NCBI GenBank assembly: GCA_018881555.1
Contig: JACAXG010000032.1
Coordinates: forward strand, 4,104,837 to 4,168,836
Source: Amblyornis subalaris
Taxonomy: Eukaryota; Chordata; Aves; Passeriformes; Ptilonorhynchidae
Length of the DNA: 64,000 nt
Direction of reading: 5' to 3'
How positions within the stretch are numbered: position 1 is the stretch's first letter; each line of letters opens with the position of its first letter. Shown here piece by piece: positions 1 through 12,950 of the stretch. Under the pieces are notes generated by a model. It was not told the origin of the DNA, ran no database searches, and saw nothing but the letters and a program-made list of their open reading frames with translations. Both the position numbers and the translations under genes were made by a program.

Positions 1-1429
1 GCCCTGTGCCACCCAAGATGAAGGCTGTGCTTTCCAGTACCGTGCTGACAAACCTTTGACAACTGTTGTGTTCATACATGTGCAAAAATGGAGCATCCTC
101 GGATGGATTTGCATTTTATACGTTGGGCTTTTAAATATCTGCCCATGCACGTATCTAAAAGCACCCTCTTCGTTGGGCTGGACTTTGTGAAGATCACAAC
201 TGTTTCATCAGAAATTGGCTTGTAGCAACTTCAGCACTGCCTTGATGATACTCACTGCTTGAGATCTTCGTACTCTTCATCTTGTTGCCTTTCCCCATCC
301 ATTTCCTCCTTGGGTTGAGCCAGCACCTGTGGTCCCATACGGGCAAATTTGGCAGGTGCAGGGGATGGATAACAAGCTCTGGAATATATTTTTCCAAGTG
401 TGTCATCTGGCTTATAGGAGAACTCTGGCTTAGCTGTACTGCCAGTACTGGAACAACTCTGGAGCTGTCTCCCAGTCAAGTGGTCGTAGAGCTGGCCCGC
501 TTGCTTTGTTTTCCTGGACAGTGTATTGTCTCCCTTTTTTAAAAAATTAAAAAAAAATATTTATTTATTCCCTTTTCACTGTGAGAAACGTGGTCCATAT
601 GAAACATCTGACATTAAAGCCCTGCTTTAAATTCCTTCTGCAATCTGTGTGCTAGGTCCATAAAGATAAAGCAAAGTCTTTTTCCAGTGTCTATATATGT
701 TTGTGTTGTAGCTGGGAGAGCAATTCTGGGAGCTACCTGTGTCTCTGCTTATGAAATCCAAATCTCAGCTCTAAGAATGAGCGCAGAATTCTTTGCTTGC
801 AAAACCACAGCTGTGGTTAATGACCATAATGGAGATGAAGCAGCACATTTTCTTGCAAACATTAATAACTCCTGTGCACATTGCCCACATTTTGCAACCA
901 CATTTTCAAACCACGGCATGTTTTTCAGAGGACAGCTGCTTGAGAAAAGCCTCTTTTGCTACTAAATGCTGGCACTTGGTTGCAAAGGTCTGCTCTCGAT
1001 TTAAAGAGTACAAATAGAACAGGACTGGTGGCCCAGCACTAGAAAAATCAACAACCAAATAAATCTGCTAGCTATCATTGATCTTCATTTCCCCCAAAAT
1101 GGTATTGGAATTCAGCATTCCTCAGGCTGAAGGGAATGAGGAGTTCATTTTTGAGTACTTGCCATAGTGCATATGTCAGTACTCGCCACTGACTTTCCCC
1201 CGTCGCAGCCATCTGCAGCCCTCCTGAACAAAATCATGTGCAGCATTGTGTTTAATGTTCCTAAAAGAAAAGGGAACATGTAATAATTATTTTAAAATAA
1301 ACACCAAAGGGACAAGTACTGTGTTCTTTGGCTTAATTCATACACGGATGAAATCATTTCTCTGAGCAGTCCTGCCAATGTCTTGTTTCAAAGTCTGAGC
1401 CTTGGAGGAGGGCTGCGATCACTGAATGA
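1..1429. other. Unique-looking noncoding sequence
   Basis: No recognisable gene or repeat. There is one T-run/A-run low-complexity patch at 534-570. The short open frames here (up to about 92 codons) have no recognisable protein features, and frames of that size are expected by chance. Confidence 0.5.
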
Positions 1430-1680
1430 AGTGCCGGCCATCCCTCGCTCCTCCCGCTCTGCTGCCGGCTCCACGGCAGCCCAGCGAGCTGCAAACCTCA
1501 GCCACTGCAGCACCATGTCTGGGGCGAGGAGGCATGGAATACCTGCTCGGGATGAGGATAGCACGGGCATTGAATGTGAGCTAGCGCCCGGGTGCCCTGC
1601 AGCCTCCTCAGCTGCCCCGGCGCTGGCTCCCGACTTTGCCTCCGTCTCAGCGTGGAGCAAACCCATGCGCTGATAGCACT
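1430..1680. other. Small CpG-rich patch
   Basis: Roughly 17 CpG dinucleotides fall in about 250 bases of GC-rich sequence, while the surrounding kilobases are AT-richer and CpG-poor. Open frames cross it on both strands (plus 1383-1673, minus 1388-1891), as expected in stop-poor GC-rich DNA. It could be a small CpG island with a promoter or first exon, or simply a GC-rich unique segment. I see no TATA box, convincing splice donor or known protein in it. Confidence 0.4.
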
Positions 1681-4600
1681 GTCCATTGTGGGNTCGATGC
1701 CTCCAAGAACTTGGGGTCAGCCTGATTCCCGTGGTGGCCTGGGGATACGTGGGTGCCCCCGTGGGTGCCATGTGTGCTGCTCTCCGCCCTGGCACTGGGG
1801 TGCTGTGGCTGTGGGTGGCATCGGGGCTGTGCTGCAGGGAGGTGCAACCTCTGCTGTGTCCGGCTTCTGCTCCAGCTCCTGGTGTGGGCAAAATTAGCCA
1901 ACAGTGCAGGTATAAAATTTGTTGTGCGTGTATTAGATACGTGTGCCCATTCTCTCTCTCTCTCTGCCTCCCATCCCAATCTGTCTCCCCTTATTTGCGA
2001 CATCTTCTGTGCACCCCAAGCGACAACTCCAAAGACAGCCAACAGCACAGGGGCAGTGGCACAGGGAAGGGGCCCAAGTTTAACACGTGGCATAGCCTAT
2101 CCTGAGCCACAGTGCTCTGCCTGGCTCTTAGCCCACAAGAGAGGGGGCCATTAGGCTGAATGTATGAAGGTGCTGGAATACCCATGGGTTATTCATGGCC
2201 ACCCAAGGTCAGGTGTGATGAAGTCCAGAGTAATGTCTAACTCACATGTATTTCAAGTGGTTTTTTGCTTTTTTTTTTTTTTTAATAGCTGGTGGGCACA
2301 GGAAGAATTGGCACTTGTGTGATGGTTCAGAGCCACAGAAGTTGGGCCATGATGACCTCTGCGGTGTCATGGCCAGGGCTGTGTTCCTCTGCTACCAGTG
2401 TGGTGGGACAGAGGACCAGGGACTTGGCAAGGGCATTTACCACCTCTTGGCAACCACTGTCCAGTTTAATTTTTAATTACCTTCAAGGCCAATCTCAAGA
2501 TATTACCAATGCCCTCAGAGAGAGTTGCATCAACCTGTATTCAGAAATCACAGTGAAAACTCAAACTTTGCTTTGGCATTCATTCTGAGGAAAATTTTAA
2601 ACCTTTAGTATAGTTGAGATGAGACCCTGTAACTGACTTGTGTTTTGTTTCTAATTTCCAAATCATTATTTGATTTCTCTGAGATGGTGCCTATTTCGTC
2701 AAACAGAACATTGTAGAGACACTGTTTATTTATTGTTTATAGGAAAATCTGCAAAACCTTCTCCCCCACAGGACTCCATAATTCCCACTTAGTGATAATT
2801 GAAAGAAGTGGGCTTCATCCTGTCTGCACGAGGCGGACTTTTCCCCATTAGCCTCATTGCTCTAGCGCTGAACCAGAACAATTCACGGCAATGAATGCAG
2901 CGCCAGCACGAGGGACGTTTACAGACAAACCATCCTGCACTAGTAGACAGCACAGAGTCAGAACACAAATGCTTCAAAGGCTTGCAGCCATCTCAGCGCG
3001 AAGATGCTGATCCAGTGAGCAACATCCTGAACAGATGTCTGCTCTGTAATTGCTTGTGTGCATGTTAACACTAGCAGGTGATGATCTGACCACCAGGCTG
3101 GGTGTGCACGTGTGTGTGGGTGTGCAGGGCTGTGTATGTGTGTTAAAGAGGATGATTTTCTGGATGCTGACATTTTGATGTACGGTAGCGTTTGATGAAA
3201 TGCATCGTTTACCCTAAAGAGGGACCTGATCAATCACAACAGGTTGAGCTTTCTCTACCTAGTCTTAGCNATGTTAGTCGGTGGCTAGGGAGGAAATTGT
3301 TACTCTCCAGCTCAAGTGAAATGAGTCATGAAGAAGTAAGGATTCTGTGTGAGTTTGATACAATGTTCACTATGTCTTGGAAGAGCTATTTTAAGAAGAA
3401 TTTGGCCAGAATCCTCGACTTTTGATTATTCTTCTTTCCTTCTCCTTGCATTTTACTGTTTCCCTGTAGTATGTTCTAAACNTTGTGTCTTGATTTATAT
3501 CTGTAAATAAATCTCCTTATTTATGAGGATGTAATGTCCCTGGGGTCCCGGAGGCCCCAGCCATTCCATGTAGCTGAAAGAGACGTTACCTAAGTGGACC
3601 ATGAATCAGAAGTGGGGCAGACAGGGAGAACTATTTTTACCAACCCGCTTGACTTGTGAGTAGGTCTGCCCAAAAGGCAAGTGGGGGCAGCTGCTGGGGG
3701 GGACGGAGAAGGTGTTAGGAATGATACACTGGGGTATCATTTCTGAGTGTTACAAGGTGCTGTGCTGAATTATGGAACAGTGGAAGGAAGGAGGAGAGAC
3801 AGCGGGAAAGCTGTTCGTGTGCTATCTAAGCAATAGCCAGGGCATTCTTGACAGAGGCAGAAAGGTAGAAATTGGTGGTAGCTGCTAAAATGAGTAAGTT
3901 ACTCTCTGTTGCTCACTTGCCAGAAGCAACCTGATAGAAAATGTGTAGCAGCTGGAGTTAGATTGGTCACAGCACAGTTATGATGGAGCTTTTCTTGCAG
4001 CCTCATAGGCTTTACTTCCATTCCTGCATTGCCCCTCTGATGCCATGAAGTAAAGCCTAGTGTTAACAGTGCCACTTCTGGCTAGTGTCCACAGAAGGGT
4101 TACCTTTCTATTCTATATGTTTGAGTGGGAAGCTTATAAGAGGTTTCTGCTTCTCTTGGGATAAAAGGTCCTTCCATCTCTTTCTGAGCAGGTTCTGGTT
4201 GGAGAGATGTGGTGGGCTCCACAGCAAATTCAGGTTGTGAGGCGTGCCAGTATCTGTCACCTGACCTTTGTCTGTGCTTATGGCCTTTTTTGGTAGGGTA
4301 GAAACCTTGTCCTAACATGAGTATAATTTCCATTGCCTTCACTGGGAGATTTCACAGACTAGGGATCAAAAGTCTTCTCTTGATTTTTTTATTTTTAAAC
4401 TGGTCTTTATTTTTCAGGAATTTGTTTTACCCATTCGTCTTGGTAATAATACTCTGCTAGCTCATTTCAGTGAACTGGAGATGAAGAATGGCTCTATGTG
4501 CTTTTACAGATAGTTTTATTGTTGCTGGTATGGTCCTGAACCATGATTAGAAAAGTAACTGTCTTGGAAATGCTGTCTTCTCACTCAAAATATATGTTCT

Positions 4601-7600
4601 GGCTTGACTTTGAGTCTAGGTTTTTACTGTGAGTGATTACTAAAGATAATGTGTTTATTTTAATAAACTAACAAATGTTCTACTAGCACATTATGTTTAA
4701 AAACATTTTCATTGACTTTTTCCTTAAAAGGCTCTAATTTCATAGGAAGATTGAGTCTTCTGCATGAAAAATACAACGAATTGAGTAAAACCAAGAAATA
4801 TTTCAGGTGAAAAATATTATTAGAAAGTTCTATGTCAGACCACCCTCATGTCCACACTTTCTCATACGGGCCTGACCACATCTCTGTGTCCTGCTGTAGT
4901 CACAGAATTCCCATCTCACACTGCTTCCCTTTGCTGTGTGAAGACATCACAGTGCCCTGGGAGATGCAGCTTAACCAATTATTTTCATGAAACAAGTAGC
5001 ATAGCATGTAAAATTTAAAATATTTGTTTGCTGGGCTATTTCCCCCCCCCCAACGACAACACTTCTGCAAAAAGAGGGAAAAGTGCTGGCATAGGCAGCA
5101 GACTGAATTCCTCTACAAGTCACTTCAACACACTTATCGGCTTAGTAATGATGACAATGTCCTTTTGCTTGTAGTGAGGTAAGTGGCAGAAAGCAGCCAG
5201 TACTCTTATCAACTCCCTTGAGGATTTTGGGGAGTGACAAAGAAGAAAAATCATCTTTTGTCTTGCACATAGACCAAATATGATATATAATCACAGAAAA
5301 AAAGAGAACACAACCAGCCAGTCTTTGTCAGCTCTCTAATTATAGCTACAGCCAACTAAATAGCCAGCAATAGTGCAGTCCTCATTAAGTCTGCTGGGAG
5401 CAGAAATTGCTGTTAGGGTCCAGAGAAGTTGGGCTAACGAAGGGCTGGACAGAAATCCATGCAGGGAAAAATGATTTGAGGAGAGGAACCACTCTGTGGT
5501 CCCCCAGCTTNGGGGACTGAGGAACCGCAATGCTTATATTAAGAGGACATGGCTTTTTTTTTTTTTTAGCAATTCAGTGTGTGAGTCATGCAGGGATGCT
5601 GAGGACGACTGTTCAGCAACTCTCTGCGATACTTTTGAAGTACTTTCCTGCTGAAAACTTCTCACCTTTTTATGACTGACTTTTCCTTTGCTTTGGCCTC
5701 TTTTATGTTGTTTTGACACTGGTAGGAGATGGGGTTACCACTCTTGTCAAAACTCACAAACAGACAAATAAATAAACAACCCTTCTCCACATTTAATACA
5801 CATGTGCCGGTTGTGTGGGCAGCTGTGATTACAGTAACAGCACAGAAAACATCATCTAAATGCGTGATAAAATTGGCTAAAATGTCTGGGAGGTGTCCAA
5901 GTGGCAATATTAATAGGAGGACTCAGAGACTTCTTGAGAAAACCTAGGAATTTAATGTACAGAACATTTTGATAGCTGCTTTTGAAACATGAACAATACA
6001 TTTGCTTTTCTTTCTTTCTGTGTGTCCATTCTCTCTCAGGATTCTCCAGTGGAGAAAATCCTTTCCTGAACTCTTGCTACAATCATCTGTGGTCTGCTTC
6101 CCTTCTGATCAGGGGCACACCAGACCTCAGGCTGTGTCAGTGGTTTGATACAGTAGCGATAGCTGAATGATACGGAAATAGATAAGATCAGAATTTTCCT
6201 CACGAAGCAGTCCTCTAGGGAATCATGAGTTCAAAAAGGAACGAGAACTTCCTCAGAAAAAACTAACAACACACCTCCAGTTTCCTTGGTCTTGGGGACG
6301 TTTAAATGCAGCCTGAGAAGTCCCCTGAATTTTTCTACCAGCAGCAGATGAGTGCGTGCAGGCAGTGGCCACCGGGAGCTGTGCGGCCAGAGCTGGCAGC
6401 ACCGGGAGGATGCTGCCAGGTGGAGAAGGGAAAGGAGCTCCTCTCTGCTCTTCCATCCCTCACCTCCATCTCCTGACTCTGCTGGGTCAACAGCGAGGAG
6501 TGAGGGGAAGGGCTCCATCTGCTGCCATCCTTTCTTTTTCATTAGGAGCCTGACAACAATTGCTTCTAGACCAAAATGCTTTCAGCTTTAGACTGTGGGA
6601 TTCTAACTCCCTCAATACACACCTCTGAGCAGAGGGGTGGTATACACAGGCCCATCGCAGCTAAAGGATGTCCACAGGAGCCTTTAGGTCTAGAAAGGCA
6701 CAGAGGCACAAAATGAAAGACATGTTACTGATGATTTGCTTCTATTTATTCTCAAAGACCAGTGTGAAGGAGTTTAAGGTCTGAATTCATTCTTAGCTGT
6801 GCAGTGAAGTTGACAGAGTTAGATCAGGACTGTGTTTGGCAGGATTTCCATATCCTGCAATTCAGCATGGAATATGTAATCATCTGACAGAAGGTTCAGT
6901 ATGTTTAGTTGTATAACTGTTAGAACAGATAAAGGATCAGCCAGGCAAACAGTGAAATATGAAAACGGTTCTCGTAAAAACATCCCAGCCTTGGGGCGTG
7001 CATCTGCCAAAACTACTCCGTGGTGACATGAATGGACATAGCATTTAACTACTCTCCAAGAGGGGAGAGGATTACAAGGAGGTGGGGAAAGCAGAAGAAG
7101 CCAGAGCAACCCTGCCAACAATAGCAGGTTGCAATACTTAATCTCAGTGCTTTTGCCAATGCGCTTCGAAGCTGCTGTTGTTTTTATGAGGAAAAATGCA
7201 GAAAAGACTAATCTGTGTATTTATGTCTGTCTGGAAATGTTATAAGTGCCGTGTGGTCATTTTGATTCCAGAACCAATGGGGTCGGTATTCCCAGGAAGG
7301 GGAGACTTGGCCAGGGTGCCAGAACTCAGCCACTACACGTGGGACTGAAAGCAGAGAGTGTGAGTAAATGGAGGGATTCAGCAAAGCAGGAGACAAACCA
7401 GGAACCCTAGTCACACTTCCAAATAACAGAAATTTTTGGGGATGTTTCAGCTCAGTGCTACAGCTTGCATGCCCTTGAGAATTTCTAGAACATTGTCTTC
7501 AGTGCTCTCAAATAACAAAGTCACCCAGTTTGCTCATTTGTTTTCTGCTGTGACTATAACTGTTATTTTGCGGCAGTTTATGCTGGTGAGATGAGCTAGA

Positions 7601-10527
7601 GCAAGCATCCTGTGTGCTGCAAGCTTTAATGAACACAGACAACAAGTGCAACAGAGGGGCAGTGCTTGCATGAGCAGCCTTCCAATGCCAAAATTTTCCT
7701 GTACTTAGCAGTATAATGTTTTATAGAATAACAGCCTATGGCTTATTATCTACTGATTTTTCAATTCTCAGTTGCAACAGAGCATTTTTCTTGACAAAAT
7801 AGGGTGACTTTTAAATGGTGGCTGCTATGGTTGGGTCTTTGGTCCCATGTCATTCTTCTGACAGTGACAGCAGAAGTTGTCAGTACNGTAGTGACGTTTT
7901 GTGGGCACTAGGATCTGTATGCAGGTGACAGGCACATCACTTAGCTTATTGATCTGTATTGGTACAGANCAGGCTTAAGACAGAAATCTGTCCTGTTCTG
8001 TTACTTCTCTACTGCAGTTACCACAGGCTGGTGGTGGGTGCTTTGGTGTCAGGTTTGGTACTGGTGACAAAGTGAGGAGAAAGCAGGTTTTCCATGGGTG
8101 GTTTGAAAGATCTGCAGAAGTGGATTTGGATTCACTGGGACATGCATTCCCCGAGGAGAGTGGAGGAATAACACAGATGATTTGCTGCTACTTCCTACTA
8201 CTCTTTGGTTACAGAAAAGCATAATACACTGATCTGTCTTTCCTATCTGATCCTGCCATGGTAGTCTCCGTGCTGTCTAAGGGTTTGTTTGATAATGTGT
8301 CTCTGGTGGTTTGTGCAGTTTTGCTTTAATCCAGCTAAAGCTTAGCTCTGTTTGACTGGTAAAAGACAGTGACATGTAGGAGTAGGGCTTCTTTGGCTTT
8401 CTTTGTTGGGTAGGACAGATACTTGGCAGCTGAGTTTCCCAGGGACCTTGGGATTAAAGTGAACCTTGATTTTCTTACTTAAAAGTCTCCATCACTCCAA
8501 ATTTGACATTTTTCTTCTATATAAGCTTTAAACTACTGCAGGGAAGAAACGTTTTCCAGATGACAGTGCTCCACAAATGGTGTTGTAGGATGTCAGTTAA
8601 CTGTGACGGGAGTTGCACATCTCTACAGTTCTCCTGAGACCTCTTTTGACAATGAAGTGTCATTTTGGAGAAAAATGAAATGTGTGGACAGGTAAGAAGG
8701 TGAAAATTAGCACGATCCTTGTATAAAATTGATTTATCTGAGCTTCAATAAAGATTTCTTGGTGAACTGAGCTAAACCTGGGCTAGTCTGATGCTAAAAG
8801 GGCTTGATGTTTCTGTAAAAACTTTGATCTTTCAATGTGTCTGTATCTGTTAATGTTCCTACAGTTTTTTAAGGAATGGAAAGAGCATTTCCAACATAAT
8901 GGCGTTATATTTTGATGTTCACTCAAGTTTGGGACCTTCCAGGTCCAAATCTGAATGTCTAACAAGATAGCTCTACACAGCATAAATGAGATTTCTGAAG
9001 TTGCTGGGCAAATGGGAGTTTCAGCTGAGGTGGAAGTCTGAACCATTTCCTTTGGAAAAGGAGGAGATAACAAGGAAAATGAATGTTCAGCAATGTAGGT
9101 ACTTCAAATACAGATTCGCACATGTTTTGCTGTAATTTGTCTTGATAATTCTGTGAAAACCAATTTTTCCTCGTGTTATCCCAGATCAGATCTCTCAAAG
9201 ATGTGAGATGGAGGGAAGGAGAAACTGTCCTTCAGGTTGAAAAAAAATACCAGATCAAGCAGCAAATAAATAAACCTTGTGCTTGTGTAGTCAGACACTG
9301 TTACCACATACCTAAAGCTATAATATCATACNAAGTTTATCAGAAGGGTTGGAAAGCTCACACCAGTGTCCTCGCCAAATTTCTCCTGGGCAAATTGCTA
9401 TCTATCTTTGTAAATCCTCTTGGCAGTTTCTACTGGAGAAAGAGAAAAGGTTTGCCATGTGCCGAGGCCCTGGACTGCACTTTTAGGTTGGGACTCATGC
9501 CCTCTCCCTGTGCATGGTCGCTATCCGAAAAGGGTAACGTTGACATGCGCTGCAGGTCAGTCATCCACCGGGATGATAACTTGGGATGGGAGATCAGAGA
9601 ATGAATTACAGAGAGGCTCGGAGTCTCTCTGGTGAAGTGGGCCTTAGCAGGCGAGTGTGTTCCTCATCCTCTGTTCCAGACACCTGTGTGCTGCTTCTGT
9701 AACAGCTCCAACCTTTGTTCGCTTTGATCCGCAGAGACAATCGCCTTTCCCTGGCACTGTGGGTGGGTGAAATGACTCTTGCAAGCACGTAGCACAAATG
9801 AGTTGTACGAGTGCCATAGTACACGGACAAAATGTGAGTCATAAATCATCCTTAACATCTGCTGGAGAACATATCTGTACCCCAACACAGTACCCAGGAC
9901 TGGTGTTATTTGGTTTGGTTTGTTGGGGACACAAATCCATAAAGATTGAGACTAAGTTCTGCTTTAACAGGCTTGTCAGTTTGGGCTTAATGAATTTGTT
10001 AATATCAAGCAACTTTCTCCCTCCAAACAATGGTGTTGGTAATTCACAAGCTGTTTTTCTTGGAGCCCCACTCTAACAAAAGCCAGCCTCTCTGTCTGAA
10101 TGTTGCTGCTTTCATATTTTATTGCAGAAATTACACAAAAATATTTGGCTTGTCTAATGAGGGCTTGACGATATAGTATATATTGCTGAAAATGTGTCAT
10201 CACATTATTCCTACAAAAATAAACTTTTGTGTTTTTTTCCTTGTCCATTGGCATTTTGCTAGTTCCAACTGGGGAATACAGGATGTCTGTGTAACTTGTC
10301 TAATAATACAAAACAAATGATACGGGTGTAATGCTGGTATTATCGTGGCTACATGGATCGTTCCTTTGCACTTACACTTGTTTTCCTCCCTCTTTAGATC
10401 TATAGGTTTAGACTGCTCTTGGCATCTGGAATTTCAAAGGCTTTAGGAACACGCACTTTGTCCTCCCTGAATGTCCCTATTAATCCGTGTTCTTATGTGC
10501 TAGATCATGCAATTTGTTTTGCAGGAG
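1681..10527. other. Noncoding sequence with minor low-complexity runs
   Basis: No gene or dispersed repeat recognised over nearly 9 kb. It holds a poly-T run at 2261-2283, a GT-rich stretch at about 3103-3142, ten consecutive C at 5042-5051 and poly-T at 5554-5567. No open frame exceeds about 150 codons, and none shows recognisable motifs. Confidence 0.45.
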
Positions 10528-10650
10528 GCCTTTAGGGCCAGGAAAGCTTATTGTGGTTATCTAATCTGACCTGTTTCATTATGGAGGTCACTGAATAGCC
10601 CCCTCAGGATTTCCTGCAGCTGGGAGAGAGAGTACTTGAAGAAAGTTTTC
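10528..10650 (-). mobile_element. Ancient CR1/L3-clade LINE 3' end
   Basis: Read on the minus strand, this ends in a tail of the form GGTCAGATTAGATAACCA, which also appears, diverged, at 20822, 23697, 40895 and 50665. Established knowledge: old amniote CR1/L3-type LINEs end in text close to this (an aggtcagactagatgatc-like motif then a pyrimidine-rich end). Only the last 100 or so bases of the element are recognisable, so it is severely 5'-truncated or decayed. It could also be a SINE that borrowed the LINE tail. Confidence 0.5.
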
Positions 10651-12610
10651 CATTGTAATCAGAGATGGCTGAAGGCTTTTTGGCAGTGTAGGCAAAAATT
10701 TCTTTTCAGGGCAGCAGCAGAACGGGTTGTGAGAGAAGAAGGGCTGGAAGGGGCCAGGGGATTTCAGGAGATGGGGATGAGAATGCTGGGATGTGTCAGG
10801 AGCACTTCGGTAGGCAAGTGTGAGATCAGCAAGCTTTTGGAGACCACGAGTGTCAAACAGGCTCGGAAAAAATCACAGACAACTGCAGTGTAGATACGGA
10901 GGTGATTAAGGATATTATTTGGCAGGTGTGTGTTTCAGGAAGAAGTCACAGGGCCAGGTAGTTTAAAATTGAAGCATTACACGTTGGAAAAGGAGAAGAA
11001 AAGTCATGGATTCCAGAGAGGGAATGGAAGTGATGAAACTTTTGAGAGAGGTCTGAGTGGAGGGCAGGAGGGATTTGAGAGACATGGGTAGTTTGGGGGG
11101 ACTATCATCTGAGGTAGGGATCCCTCTGCTGCCCCCTTACCCCATCCAACCCCTTCCCCTCTGGCTTTGCAGCTCCCTTACTTGGGACGAGTGTGAGCCC
11201 CACAGGCAGAGCCCCAGGTGACTCCCAGAGGCGAGAAGCACACCCCTATTTGCACAGTTCCTATTTGTCCTACAGTGCCTCAGGGGACTAACACAACGGG
11301 ATGGGGAGCGGGGTACAAGTAGGCAAGGGTCTCGAGGGACACTTGGGGAATGGTCCTTTCTGCTGCCAGGAGTATCACGATGCACCATAAGCTGCTTCCC
11401 ACTCCCACTGTGCCCCACCACTGTTCCCAATCCTTCCCTTTGAGCAGGAACAGGGCATTGCCCTGGCACCCAGGTGAGCTGTGGTGTGGCTCAGAGGGAT
11501 CTTCCACCTCTTTTCTGGTGCTGGATGAGCAGGCAGATTGTGGATCCCCCTTCTCACTGCTCTGGGCTCAGTCCCACTCATCCGCTGCTGTGATTTGGCT
11601 CTGATCTTACATAAAAGCCACACAAATGATGGACAGTCTACCAAGGCTTTTGGTAAGTCATTCCAATGAGTGGTGTGAAAAACATACACCTCTTTACTGG
11701 TTTGAATCTATTTACCCTCAGAAGCACGGGAGAAAAAAAAACAGCAGAAGAAAAGTGCAAATTTTGAAAAGGCTGGTCAACTGTTGGGAAAAAAGGATAG
11801 CAAAGACAGCTTTTCTCTAGGTGCAAGGTTAGAAACACAGGGCAGAAGAAAAGAGCAGAAGCTGACAGGAATTGGATTAGGCAGCTAACGAAGGATTGAA
11901 GCAATACATTATATTGCTACTGTGGAGGAAAACAAATATCTTCCTCCCAGAGATGAGAGATGAGAGATGAGGAAAGAAGTGGATATTTGTTCAGCACAGA
12001 GTGCAAAAAGCTGGTGGTTGTCGTGTCAGAATTCAGTATCATTGGCTCTGTGAGGAGGAAAGTGTGGAAAAGTTAGGACTTCCAAACCTGGATGGAAGAT
12101 TTATAAACTGTTCTTGCAAAATGAAAGGAGAATTTTGCTTTGATAAACAGAATTTTTCAAATATCATATCTTTTGTGTCCAGTTTGGTATTCTCTCTCTG
12201 ACAGTGCCCAGACCTGATTTTTCAGAGGAAGACAGCGTGTTTTGTATAACACATGTACAGGGAGTAGCTCAGCATTATGGAGGGGAATCAGGCCACACAT
12301 GGACACCTAAGTCCCATTTTGTTTTCCTGACAACCTCTCATCCAGTCTTTGGCTGTGCACTCTCTCCTTTTTCTCTAGCCATATTACTTGACCTATGACT
12401 GGAAGCAAAGTTAGTGCACTGAGGACTTTCTGAAAGGCCATTCATTACATGACACAGAGGAAACCCCATGGAATAAGGGGGCAAGAGGAGACCATAAAAC
12501 CAGGCAATACTCTTTCTTGCTGGATGCTGGACTGAGCAAGCCAGAGAAAAGCGATATTACCTAACAAGTATAGGAGAACAAATGCATCTGCCTACCTCGG
12601 TTGTTATTGT
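10651..12610. other. Noncoding sequence
   Basis: No recognised gene. 11100-11600 is GC-richer with overlapping short frames on both strands. A triple repeat of a 7-base GAGATGA-type unit lies at about 11951-11972. Nothing else stands out. Confidence 0.4.
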
Positions 12611-12950
12611 AGAATTATAGAATATCCTGAGTTGGAAAGGACCCACAAGAGTCATCGAGTCCAAGTCCTGGACCTGCACAGGACAACCCCAAGAACCACC
12701 ATGTGCCTGAGAGAGTTGTCCCAGTTCTTCTTGAACTCTGTTGGTTTAGTGCTGTGACCACTTCCACAGGGAGCCTGTTCCAGTGTCCAACCACCCCTAG
12801 ACATTTTCCAACATCTAACCTAAACCTCCTCTGATGCAACTTCAGGGCGTTCCCTCAGGTCCTGTCACTGTCACTACAGAGAAGAGATCGGTGCCTGCTT
12901 CTTCACTTCTCCTCGTGAGGAAGCTGTAGACTGTGAAGAGCTTTTACTCC
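12611..12950 (-). mobile_element. CR1 LINE, 3'-terminal fragment
   Basis: The minus-strand 3' end carries the CR1 tail of repeated ATTCTATRA-type octamers (plus-strand agaattatagaat at 12611). The avian CR1 3' UTR text follows: gttggaaaggacccac, cagggagcctgttccagtg, ctaacctaaacctcctctg and gaggaagctgtagactg can be read along the plus strand. Homology fades at about 12950, so it is a roughly 340-bp 5'-truncated copy, the usual form of CR1 insertions. Wording such as 'cctgcacaggacaaccccaag' points to one of the commoner neoavian CR1 subfamilies, but I cannot assign it. There is no coding part. Confidence 0.92.

Noticed and set aside
1388..1891. 167-codon minus-strand frame and overlapping plus-strand frames
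   Set aside because: They coincide with the CpG-rich patch, are open on both strands and show no domain. Composition explains them.
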